Source: Marinobacter sp. 2_MG-2023
Lineage (GTDB): Bacteria > Pseudomonadota > Gammaproteobacteria > Pseudomonadales > Oleiphilaceae
NCBI RefSeq assembly: GCF_030546935.1
Contig: NZ_JAUOPH010000002.1
Span: 496,001-560,000, forward strand
DNA: 64,000 bases
Reading direction: 5' to 3'
Position numbers and translations under genes: made by a program
The notes under the pieces: model-generated
Seen by the model: only the letters and a program-made list of their open reading frames with translations
The model's database searches: none
Told to the model about the DNA's origin: nothing
Part shown: positions 49,401 through 56,597 of the stretch, piece by piece
How positions within the stretch are numbered: position 1 is the stretch's first letter
How the letters are laid out: each line of letters begins with the position of its first letter

Positions 49401-49587
49401 TCTGGGTGTCCACCACTTCCGCAGCGGCGCCTGTGTAATCGGTAGAAATCGACACCACAGGTGGATCAATATCAGGGTATTCCCGCACCGGCAGCCCCAT
49501 CAGAGCCGCCAGGCCAAACACAACAATCAGCAGGCTGAGTACCGTTGCGAAAACGGGGCGCTTTATGGAGATATCTGAAAGGATCAC
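46441..49587 (-). CDS. RND efflux transporter permease (HAE1/AcrB family)
   Basis: A 1048-residue inner-membrane proton-drug antiporter: FATVLSLLIVVFGL opens the first transmembrane helix, two large periplasmic loops follow, and the proton-relay Asp pair is in LAIGLVVDDAIVMLENIQRR. GTG start (two bp after the stop of the membrane-fusion gene). The N-terminal pattern resembles the MdtBC/VexK/MexK-like branch. There is no outer-membrane TolC-type gene nearby, so a shared TolC is expected. Substrate unknown. Confidence 0.93.
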   Translation of the reverse strand: MILSDISIKRPVFATVLSLLIVVFGLAALMGLPVREYPDIDPPVVSISTDYTGAAAEVVDTQITQVVEGAISGIEGIRSIESSTEQGESRTSIEFSTSRDVDIAANDVRDAVSRVANQLPDEADPPVVRKADSDARPMMWVTLRSDVWDSAELSDFADRVLADRLSVLDGVADVRIGGERRYAIRVWLDRERLAARNITVAEVESALRANNVELPAGSVDSSTRTFTIRTEGRLSTVEQFRELVIRRNDNELLRLGSVANVQMGVESDISRLRANGQTAIGMGIIRQSKANTVAVSDAVQAELEKIRETLPPEVSIAESYDESIFIRASIKEVMTTLAIAVSLVILVIFLFLRSWRATLIPAITIPVAVIGAFIGLGFLGFSINVLTLLAVILAIGLVVDDAIVMLENIQRRIDEGEPPLLAAYRGAKQVAFAVIATTLTLVAVFVPISFMGGNIGRLFAEFGFTLAAAVVVSSLVALTLAPMLCSKWLRHSPESVEGHGFWSASEKVLNGLTRGYERLLGFSLRQPGLLLGLGVVSLIITAVIYPKLPQELAPTEDRGVIIMPVSAPRGSTVEFTDHYVRKAEEQLIPYLESGEASRLLSIVGFREEEDSAFMIMGLAPWDERETKQQQITSELREKLSQVTGTRIVAVNPPGLGQRGFNQPVEFVVAGPDYESVQEWSDEIVARAKENPNLLNLETDFELTRPELRLTIDRERAADLDITVADVGLTLQTMLASRQVTTYLDRGREYDVIVQAGDADRATPDDLGQIFLRPREGGTLIPLQALVSVEELGANPDLRRIDRLPAVVISASLADGYDLGSALTYLNNLAMDNLPPEARLSYKGLSREFEESSAAIYVTFALAFVIVFLVLAAQFESWIHPLIIMLPVPLAVTGALLSLWWSGISLNIYSQIGIIMLLGLMAKNGILIVEFANQLRDKGYEVKDAILQGASLRFRPVLMTTISTVFGAVPLVIATGAGAESRAAIGMVILGGLIFATTLTLFIIPVLYNLLARFAKSANSVELELERQATGTAGGAGRAAAPSKRADDF

Positions 49588-49589
49588 AG

Positions 49590-50684
49590 TCAGGAACCCA
49601 CTGACTGGGCAAAGCGATTATCCGGAATGGCGTTCTCATCATCAATCACCCGGATTGGATCGCCACTGCTGAGCCGGTCCTGACCGGTCACCACGACAGG
49701 GTCATCTTTGGTCAGGCCTTGCGTAACTTCTACGTGACCGGGCATACGCGTTCCCAGAGTGACAGACACTCTCCGGGCCACACCATCTTCTGCCACAAAA
49801 ACGTACTGTTCAGCACCGCGCAGCATGACAGCCTGCTCTGGAATCACCAACGCTTGTCGTTCACGTAATGTCAGGCTGACTGACATGAACTGCCCAGGAC
49901 GTAACCTGCCCTCGGCGTTATCAATCAGTGCACGAACGGGTAATGAGCGACTGAGCTGATCAATGCGCGAGCCCAGCTCCACCAGTTCGCCACCAAAAAC
50001 CTGTTCGGGATAGGCAGGAGATTTTCCCTGCACCCTCTGGCCCGGACTGATCTCGCCAAGAAACCGCTCCGGAATGGAGAAGTTCAGTTCCATGCGGGAA
50101 ACCACATCCAGCGTTGTTACGGTGGTTCCTGCGGTAATATAGGCACCGATATCAATGTCACTGAGGCCAATCACCCCAGAGAAAGGCGCCTTGATACGAT
50201 GGTTTTCAAGCCGGACCTGCGCAGCAGTTCGCTGCGCCTCAGACACTTCAACAGCGGTTCGAAGTTCATCAACAAGCGACTGGGAGATACTGTTCTTGTC
50301 CCTCAGACTACGGGCCCGTTCATACTTTCGCCGGGCATCGGCCAACTGTGCTTCAACAACGCCCAGATCTGCTCTCGCCTGCCGGTCATCAAGTTGCAGC
50401 AGTAAGTCACCCTGCTTTACGTGACGGCCAGAACGCAGCTCTATCATCACCACGCGGCCGCTGGTTTCTGTGGTCAGTTCAACGGCGTTCGCGGCTTTCA
50501 GGCTCCCAACTGCTCCAACCTGATCGCGAACCGTTTCAGTTACGGGGAGCGCAGTGTTAACCACGCTGGCTGGCCGCTCGTCAGATGAGTCCACCTGAGA
50601 TGGAGCGCTGAGAGTACGATAAGCCACAGCGCCGCCAACTGCGAATATGACCAGTACGACACCGATCAGCCATTGTTTCCACAT
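49590..50684 (-). CDS. RND efflux periplasmic adaptor (membrane fusion protein)
   Basis: A 364-residue adaptor: N-terminal membrane anchor (WLIGVVLVIFAVGGAVAYRTL), barrel-sandwich (lipoyl) halves around GRVVMIELRSGRHVKQGDLLLQLDD and HRIKAPFSGVIGLSDIDIGAY, and an intervening alpha-hairpin. It bridges the RND pump to the outer-membrane channel. Start at ATG 50682-50684; the frame could open four codons earlier with TTG. Upstream of the pump gene and co-transcribed. Confidence 0.92.
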   Translation of the reverse strand: MWKQWLIGVVLVIFAVGGAVAYRTLSAPSQVDSSDERPASVVNTALPVTETVRDQVGAVGSLKAANAVELTTETSGRVVMIELRSGRHVKQGDLLLQLDDRQARADLGVVEAQLADARRKYERARSLRDKNSISQSLVDELRTAVEVSEAQRTAAQVRLENHRIKAPFSGVIGLSDIDIGAYITAGTTVTTLDVVSRMELNFSIPERFLGEISPGQRVQGKSPAYPEQVFGGELVELGSRIDQLSRSLPVRALIDNAEGRLRPGQFMSVSLTLRERQALVIPEQAVMLRGAEQYVFVAEDGVARRVSVTLGTRMPGHVEVTQGLTKDDPVVVTGQDRLSSGDPIRVIDDENAIPDNRFAQSVGS

Positions 50685-50720
50685 AGAATTTTCCAACAGA
50701 CAAACCAGCTAGCGCCGGCG

Positions 50721-51305
50721 TTAGTTTTTCTGAATCACCAGAACAATTTCACCGACATCAACCCCCCATTTACTCATGGTGGTCTGATTGATCAGGGTGT
50801 CAGGTGTCACCAGATACATCCAATCATCCATCCGTACATCCAGGGTTCCGTCACCATAAGCCACCTGGAGCACATAATTCATATGAATAGCATTACCACT
50901 CCAGCGCATGGTTCCCGGTTCAACCACATCGCCAGCACCGGCATGATAACTGTCAGCGGATTCCGATGGCGTCAGTGTCCAGACGCGGGTCTGCACTTCG
51001 CCATCATCAAAACGGAATACCTCGTCCAGAGTGCCCACACCCGCGCTGTCCCAGGACGCAGTAATATCCGCATCAAAGGTACGGATTACTTTCCCGGAAA
51101 TATCCTTGACCACACCGCGGGCGGAAAGTTCACCGTTAAAGAACTGCTCCGGAACCAGCTTGGGGCCGCGCTCTGCGTAGTCTGTCAGGGCTGGCGACGA
51201 ACAGCCACCCAACAAAGCAAAGGTTGCTATCAGCAAGAGTATAGAGCGCCGGTTGGCTTTGGAAATCATAGAGCGCAGGTTTTGCATATTTTTTACACTG
51301 TTCAT
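50721..51305 (-). CDS. DUF3833 lipoprotein
   Basis: A 194-residue lipoprotein (lipobox LLGGC after a hydrophobic run) with the DUF3833 pattern: LVPEQFFNGELSARGVVKDISGKVIRTFDADI, SWDSAGVGTLDEVFRFDDGEVQTRVWTL, and MRWSGNAIHMNYVLQVAYGDG. Function unknown. ATG at 51303-51305 has GGAG seven bases upstream; longer frames upstream are not supported. It lies 36 bp from the RND adaptor on the same strand, so may share a transcript. Confidence 0.82.
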   Translation of the reverse strand: MNSVKNMQNLRSMISKANRRSILLLIATFALLGGCSSPALTDYAERGPKLVPEQFFNGELSARGVVKDISGKVIRTFDADITASWDSAGVGTLDEVFRFDDGEVQTRVWTLTPSESADSYHAGAGDVVEPGTMRWSGNAIHMNYVLQVAYGDGTLDVRMDDWMYLVTPDTLINQTTMSKWGVDVGEIVLVIQKN

Positions 51306-51558
51306 CGGCTTCTCCACAGCCCTTCTCGAAAGAGGCGGGCGACCACTGTTCACAAAAAAATCTGACGACTTCAATACGCCAGAAACGTGATCTTCGATCA
51401 ACGCCCACCTCCGGTGTATCCCGAAGACTGTCTTTACTGACAGGGCCTTTAGCGCTTTTCGTCAATGGAACCGGACGTGAAATGCCGTAAAACTCCAGGC
51501 AACTTTACGATAGACAATGCCCGGAAACAGATTTCCAGGCAGGTACAGAGGAACACCT

Positions 51559-53376
51559 ATGCCGGCATACAAGGCACCCCTGCGGGACATGAAATTTTTG
51601 CTCAACGATGTGTTTGATTACCCGAAGCATTATGCCTCGCTGGCCAGCGGTGAAAACGCAACGCCGGATATCGTTGACGCCATTCTTACCGAATGCGGCC
51701 GCTTCTGCGAAGAGCAGCTAAGCCCACTCTACCAGTCTGGCGATGAGGAAGGCTGCTCATTGACAGACGGTGTGGTAACCACCCCGAAGGGCTACAAAGA
51801 AGCTTACAACCAGTACGTGATAGGTGGCTGGCAGGGCCTTTCAGCACCGGAAGAATATGGTGGACAAGGTCTGCCCACTTCCATGGGACTTCTGAAACAG
51901 GAAATGATGGGCACGGCAAACTGGTCGTTTTCCATGTACCCAGGCTTGTCCATGGGTGCAATGAATACCATCTACCTCCACGGTTCCGACGATCAGAAAG
52001 ACACCTATCTGCTACCCATGACAGAAGGCCGCTGGGCCGGCACCATGTGCCTGACCGAACCCCAATGCGGCACCGACCTGGGGCAAATAAAAACCAGAGC
52101 CGAACCCCAGGCTGATGGCAGCTATAAGGTGACCGGCACCAAAATCTTTATATCCTCCGGTGACCACGATCTTACCGAGAATATTGTCCATATTGTTCTG
52201 GCGCGCCTGCCGGATGCGCCCAAAGGCACCCGGGGCATAAGTCTGTTCATCGTACCAAAGTTCCTGCCAGGTGCAGACGGCGATTCAGGGAAGCGCAACA
52301 CGGTGGTGTGTGGCAGCCTGGAAAAGAAAATGGGGATCAAGGCTTCCGCGACCTGCGTTTTGAACTTTGACGAAGCAGTCGGCTTCCTGATCGGTCCTGA
52401 AAATGAAGGCCTGGAATGCATGTTCACCTTTATGAACACAGCGCGTATCGGTACCGCCATTCAGGGGGTCGGGCCCGCGGAGCTTTCCTACCAATGGGCC
52501 CTGGAATACGCCAGGGAGCGCCGTTCCATGCGCGCCCTCTCCGGCAAGAAGGAACCTGAGCAGGTGGCGGATAGCCTGCTTCACCACGCCGATGTACGCC
52601 GCATGCTGCTGACCCAGAAAGCCATCGCGGAAGGTGGCCGAGCCATGCTCTATGACGCCGCCCGTCTGGCTGACCATATGGTTGAAGGCCACGCCGCCGG
52701 AGATGCAAAAAAAGCAGCCAGATACAATGACAAGCTGGGTTTCCTGACACCAATTCTGAAAGGCTTCCTCACTGAGTTGGGGAATGAAGCTGCCAACCTT
52801 GGAATGCAGGTCTTTGGTGGCCACGGTTATATCCGCGAACACGGCATGGAACAGATCGCGCGCGATACCCGAATTGCCACACTTTATGAAGGCACCACCG
52901 GTATTCAGGCGCTGGATTTACTTGGCCGTAAGGTTCTTTTGAGTACCAAAGGTGGAGCTGTTCGTGACTTCACCGCCCGAATCGCCAACTTTGCCCGCAA
53001 AAAACTGACAGACAGCCGTTTGCGCCCGCTTGCCCTGGATCTGCTCAAGCTCACAGCACAATGGAACCTGCTTACGGTGCGAATCATGCTTGCAGCCCGC
53101 AAGGATCGCGATATTGTCAGCTCTGCGTCTTACGATTTCCTGATGTACAGCGGCTACGTGACCATGGCATATATCTGGGCAAGGCAAGCGGCGGTCGCGG
53201 CAGATCGTCTGGACAAAGGCGGCGATGAATCCGAGGAGTTCTATGAAGCCAAGCTGGCCACTGCGGAATTTTATTACGAGCGCCTGTTGCCAAGAGCTCA
53301 GGCTCACGCCAGCAGTATGCTGAGCCCCAGCAAAAACCTGATGCAGCTGAGAGCAGACGCTATGATTTTCATCTAA
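51559..53376 (+). CDS. Acyl-CoA dehydrogenase (AcdM/DmdC-like, long form)
   Basis: A 605-residue flavoprotein that introduces a trans-2 double bond into an acyl-CoA. The N-terminal extension YKAPLRDMKFLLNDVFDYP and the extra C-terminal domain mark the long family that includes 3-methylthiopropionyl-CoA dehydrogenase DmdC and medium/long-chain enzymes. Core motifs: MCLTEPQCGTDL, GTKIFISSGDHDL, and YEGTTGIQALDLLGRK with the catalytic Glu of YEGT. ATG 51559 has GAGGAA upstream; an ATG 14 codons earlier does not fit. Stand-alone gene; no other beta-oxidation genes are adjacent, so chain length or a DMSP link is not decided here. Confidence 0.88.
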   Translation: MPAYKAPLRDMKFLLNDVFDYPKHYASLASGENATPDIVDAILTECGRFCEEQLSPLYQSGDEEGCSLTDGVVTTPKGYKEAYNQYVIGGWQGLSAPEEYGGQGLPTSMGLLKQEMMGTANWSFSMYPGLSMGAMNTIYLHGSDDQKDTYLLPMTEGRWAGTMCLTEPQCGTDLGQIKTRAEPQADGSYKVTGTKIFISSGDHDLTENIVHIVLARLPDAPKGTRGISLFIVPKFLPGADGDSGKRNTVVCGSLEKKMGIKASATCVLNFDEAVGFLIGPENEGLECMFTFMNTARIGTAIQGVGPAELSYQWALEYARERRSMRALSGKKEPEQVADSLLHHADVRRMLLTQKAIAEGGRAMLYDAARLADHMVEGHAAGDAKKAARYNDKLGFLTPILKGFLTELGNEAANLGMQVFGGHGYIREHGMEQIARDTRIATLYEGTTGIQALDLLGRKVLLSTKGGAVRDFTARIANFARKKLTDSRLRPLALDLLKLTAQWNLLTVRIMLAARKDRDIVSSASYDFLMYSGYVTMAYIWARQAAVAADRLDKGGDESEEFYEAKLATAEFYYERLLPRAQAHASSMLSPSKNLMQLRADAMIFI

Positions 53377-53382
53377 TTGCGG

Positions 53383-53413
53383 AACTATCCCGGGAACTCC
53401 CCGGGATAGTTTT
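53383..53413. terminator. Bidirectional terminator between convergent genes
   Basis: Perfect 12-base-pair stem AACTATCCCGGG / CCCGGGATAGTT with a five-nt loop and T-runs on both sides. It lies between the converging acyl-CoA dehydrogenase and binding-protein genes, seven bp past one stop and 17 bp from the other. Confidence 0.88.
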
Positions 53414-53429
53414 GGTAATTCTCTGGAAT

Positions 53430-54182
53430 TTAGAGACCGTATTTTGTCTCTATAGCTTCATACATTCCGCTGCTCTTGATCTTCTGAAGACCTTCGTTGA
53501 GTTTCTGTATGATGTCTTCAGAAGTATCAGGATTCATCGCAAGATAAAGCTCAGTATCGTTGAACGAATAAACCGGCTCCAGCCCTTCTACGTCCTGCTG
53601 AGAAGCGAAATAAGGCCCTGCCAGACGGTCAGCAATCCACACATCAACCTGGCCAAGCTCGAGACGTTTGGGGTTCAGGTCGTCACTTTCGATAGCGGAT
53701 ACCTTATAGCCACGCTCAAGCAAATACTCGGTCATGACATCGTTACGGTAACCTCCAAACGTCATGCCTTTCATATCTTCCAACTTTTCAATGTTCAGGT
53801 TGGATCCACTGGCAGCAAAAATGGTCCACAGGTTCTTGGTTAAAGGCCCAACCCATTTAAAGTTTGGTGCACGAGCTTCGGTATAAGTCGTGCAAAAAAC
53901 ACCGTGATTGGCCTTATTCAAGGCTCGACTATAGCCATAGTCCCAGTTACGCAATTTGATCACATAATCCAGGTCCGTCGCTTGCAGAATGGCTTTTACC
54001 ATTTCAGTGCAAATGCCATCAATATCTTCCCCTTGATGCTCAAACGCTCGACCAGACGCGCTCATGTTGTAGGGTGGGAAGTTCTCGGTATAGAAATACA
54101 ACTTTTCAGAGGCGGATACAGATGCGATCCCCCCAAACGAAAGCGCAACCATAAGCCCTAGCAAACGACCAAGCTTGAACAC
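53430..54182 (-). CDS. Periplasmic solute-binding protein (SBP_bac_3 type), tandem copy 1
   Basis: A 250-residue exported binding protein (signal peptide ending SVSASE; GTG start with GGAG upstream). The mature part (YFYTENFPPYNMSASGRAFEHQ, NWDYGYSRALNKANHGVFCTTYTEARAP, GGYRNDVMTEYLLERGYKVSAIESDDLNPKRL) has the two-lobed periplasmic-binding pattern of amino-acid binders. It is closely similar to the next gene over the whole length, a tandem duplication. No permease or ATPase gene is near. Ligand unknown. Confidence 0.82.
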   Translation of the reverse strand: MFKLGRLLGLMVALSFGGIASVSASEKLYFYTENFPPYNMSASGRAFEHQGEDIDGICTEMVKAILQATDLDYVIKLRNWDYGYSRALNKANHGVFCTTYTEARAPNFKWVGPLTKNLWTIFAASGSNLNIEKLEDMKGMTFGGYRNDVMTEYLLERGYKVSAIESDDLNPKRLELGQVDVWIADRLAGPYFASQQDVEGLEPVYSFNDTELYLAMNPDTSEDIIQKLNEGLQKIKSSGMYEAIETKYGL

Positions 54183-54402
54183 AGATAGTCTCCTTTATCA
54201 CGGATAAACGTTCATCGTTCTATCAAAATATCGAACGAATTTAGGATTTTAAGCGACGGGAGCTTACCGAATTGCATGCCTTTGTATTACAAAAAAACTG
54301 TTTGTTTTCGTAAGGCTGGGTAGGGGGTAGGGGCGAACATAGAGTTTACCGGCCAGGTAAGCCCAGCCGGTCATTGGAATTATCTAAAGATGGCGCGGAT
54401 GA

Positions 54403-55149
54403 TCAAAGACCGTACTTGGTCCCAATCGCATCATAAGTACCGTTTTCCCTGATCGTTTCCAGGGCATTATTCAGATCTTCAACAACCTGGTCGGGGGTAT
54501 CCGGACTCATCGCCAAGTACAGATCAACGTCGTTGAACGAATACACAGGTACCAGTCCTTCAATCTCCTGCTGGGAAGCCATGTATGGTCCTCCAAGCCG
54601 CTCTGCAATCCACAGATCAATCTGGCCCAGGGCCAAACGCTTCGGGTTGAGGTCATCACTATCGATCACGGACACCTTGTAACCGCGCTTCAAGAGGTAT
54701 TCGCTTCTGACATCGTTGCGATAACCTCCTATGGTTTTGCCCTTGGCATCTTCCAGTCGGTTCATTTTGAAGGTACTCCCCGCCGGCGCAAAAATAGTCC
54801 ACAGGTTCTGTGCCAGCGGCCCCACCCACTTGAACATGGGGGCCCTATCTTCTGTATAGGTGGTACAGAATATACCGTGATTGGCTTTACTCAGAGCTCG
54901 GTTATAACCGTAGTTCCAGTTGCGCAGCTTTATTCGGTAGTCATACCCTGACTGATTCAGTGCAGCCTGCACTCTTTCCATGCAAATACCATCAATCTTG
55001 TCAGCACTATGTTCAAACGCGCGCCCGTTAATACTCATGTTATAGGGCGGAAAATTTTCGGTATACATATACAGTGTTTCCGCCGCACCAGCCTGTGATG
55101 CACCGAGAGGCAGCAGCAATGCCAGAACAGACAACGATATTAAACGCAT
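54403..55149 (-). CDS. Periplasmic solute-binding protein (SBP_bac_3 type), tandem copy 2
   Basis: A 248-residue paralogue of the preceding entry, with YMYTENFPPYNMSINGRAFEHS, NWNYGYNRALSKANHGIFCTTYTEDRAP and GGYRNDVRSEYLLKRGYKVSVIDSDDLNPKRL matching copy 1 block by block, and a signal peptide ending ASQAGAAE. Start at ATG 55147-55149 with AAGGAGA upstream; the eight codons before it lack a ribosome site. A 220-bp gap between the copies shows only a weak ACCGGC/GCCGGT stem near 54.35 kb, so each may have its own promoter. Confidence 0.82.
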   Translation of the reverse strand: MRLISLSVLALLLPLGASQAGAAETLYMYTENFPPYNMSINGRAFEHSADKIDGICMERVQAALNQSGYDYRIKLRNWNYGYNRALSKANHGIFCTTYTEDRAPMFKWVGPLAQNLWTIFAPAGSTFKMNRLEDAKGKTIGGYRNDVRSEYLLKRGYKVSVIDSDDLNPKRLALGQIDLWIAERLGGPYMASQQEIEGLVPVYSFNDVDLYLAMSPDTPDQVVEDLNNALETIRENGTYDAIGTKYGL

Positions 55150-55320
55150 GGAAAGGTCTCCTTGATAAGACAACCCGAATAGAGAACTTTAAGCCAGCAT
55201 AAATCAGGCCAAATTTTTGTGCCGCTTAGCGGAGGGAGGTAAATGAAGACTTACCCTGAGAAGGGTGTTGCTTGAGTTCAGAAACTTGAAAGGATGAGCA
55301 AACACGATATTTGAGTCATC

Positions 55321-55349
55321 ATATCCCGGGTAATATCTACCCGGGATAT
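55321..55349. terminator. Perfect hairpin downstream of the cytochrome c peroxidase gene
   Basis: Twelve-base-pair perfect stem ATATCCCGGGTA / TACCCGGGATAT with a five-nt loop, 45 bp past the peroxidase stop on the minus strand. No T-run. It shares an ATCCCGGG core with the terminator at 53.4 kb. Confidence 0.45.
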
Positions 55350-55394
55350 TCAAACTACAGGTTTGAAATTACCTTTATATACGGCCTGTGCGTA

Positions 55395-56450
55395 TTATTC
55401 AGGCAGAACCATCGATACCGGCCTTGGGGTATCGTCAGTGCTGGGTGGTAATTCCGGGTACCGGATTTCCGGAATTTTGCCTGTCAGCGTTTTCAGAAAC
55501 GCGGTAATTGACTTCACTTCGTCATCTTTCAGATCAGCACCCAGCTGTGATGTACTCATAACCGCTACAGCTTCTTCCAGACTCCAGACTACACCAGAGT
55601 GGAAATAAGGGGCAGTCAGCTCAATGTTACGCAAAGGCGCAGCCCGGAATACGTACTCATCGGAGGCGGTAGAAGTCACCTCGAAACGACCCTTGTCGCC
55701 CACCGGCAGAACCTCGGCGCCAGGCTTCATCACCAGACCAAACGGGTAGTAACCTTGACCACCCAGGTTGGTGCCGGAATGGCAGGCTACACAGCCTTTG
55801 TCCATGAACAACGCCAGGCCTTCTTTTTCCTGCTCGTTCAGAGCCGCAGCATCACCACGCAGGAACCTGTCAAAATCGGCATCCGGTGTAATCAATGTTG
55901 CTTCAAACGCTTCAATCGCAACGGCCATGTTGTCGAAAGTCACAGGGTCTTCCTGGCCCGGGAATGCTTTGCCAAACTTTTCAACATAAAGCGGCATACT
56001 CTTCAGAGTCTCAACCACACGCTCAGGAGTGCTGCTCATTTCAACGCCCGCCTGAACGGGTCCCTTAGCCTGTTCAGCCAGGTCAGCAGCCCGGCCATCC
56101 CAGAACTGAGCGGCGTTAAACACCGCATTGAAAACCGTTGGCGAGTTGCGCGGCCCTTTTTGCCAGCCGTGACCAATTGAGACGGGAAGGTAGTCATGCC
56201 CGCCCATACCTACGTTGTGGCAGGTGTTACAGCTGATCAGATGGCTTGATGACAAACGCGGCTCAAAAAACAACATCTTGCCAAGATCCAGTTTGGCTTC
56301 TGTGAGCTCGTTTCCATCAATGACGGGTGGATATTGCGGAACCGCCGAAAACATGGTTCCGGCTCTGTCCTGCAAATCCGTAGCCATTACCGCCCCTGCG
56401 GACAAACCCAAGCTAACAGCGACAGCCAAATTCAATGCTTGCCGTTTCAT
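55395..56450 (-). CDS. Di-haem cytochrome c peroxidase (CcpA/MauG family)
   Basis: A 351-residue periplasmic di-haem protein that reduces hydrogen peroxide with electrons from cytochrome c. A signal peptide (AVAVSLGLSAGAVMA) is followed by two c-type haem sites, CNTCH in the N-terminal domain and CVACH near the middle, plus the domain-linking methionine region. Length fits the family. GGGAGA precedes the ATG. It is 146 bp from the TonB receptor gene upstream on the same strand. MauG-type enzymes are an alternative, but no amine dehydrogenase is near. Confidence 0.9.
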   Translation of the reverse strand: MKRQALNLAVAVSLGLSAGAVMATDLQDRAGTMFSAVPQYPPVIDGNELTEAKLDLGKMLFFEPRLSSSHLISCNTCHNVGMGGHDYLPVSIGHGWQKGPRNSPTVFNAVFNAAQFWDGRAADLAEQAKGPVQAGVEMSSTPERVVETLKSMPLYVEKFGKAFPGQEDPVTFDNMAVAIEAFEATLITPDADFDRFLRGDAAALNEQEKEGLALFMDKGCVACHSGTNLGGQGYYPFGLVMKPGAEVLPVGDKGRFEVTSTASDEYVFRAAPLRNIELTAPYFHSGVVWSLEEAVAVMSTSQLGADLKDDEVKSITAFLKTLTGKIPEIRYPELPPSTDDTPRPVSMVLPE

Positions 56451-56597
56451 TTTTCGTCTCCCTGTTCATTTAAAATGACGCTCTGATATAAAGCTAACAG
56501 AACGTTCATGTTTTTAAATGAACAAAGAGCTACCGGCGCAATTACCGGTAGCAAAATTGACGACAGTCAAATATATCCTGTCACACGCAAAGCAGGG

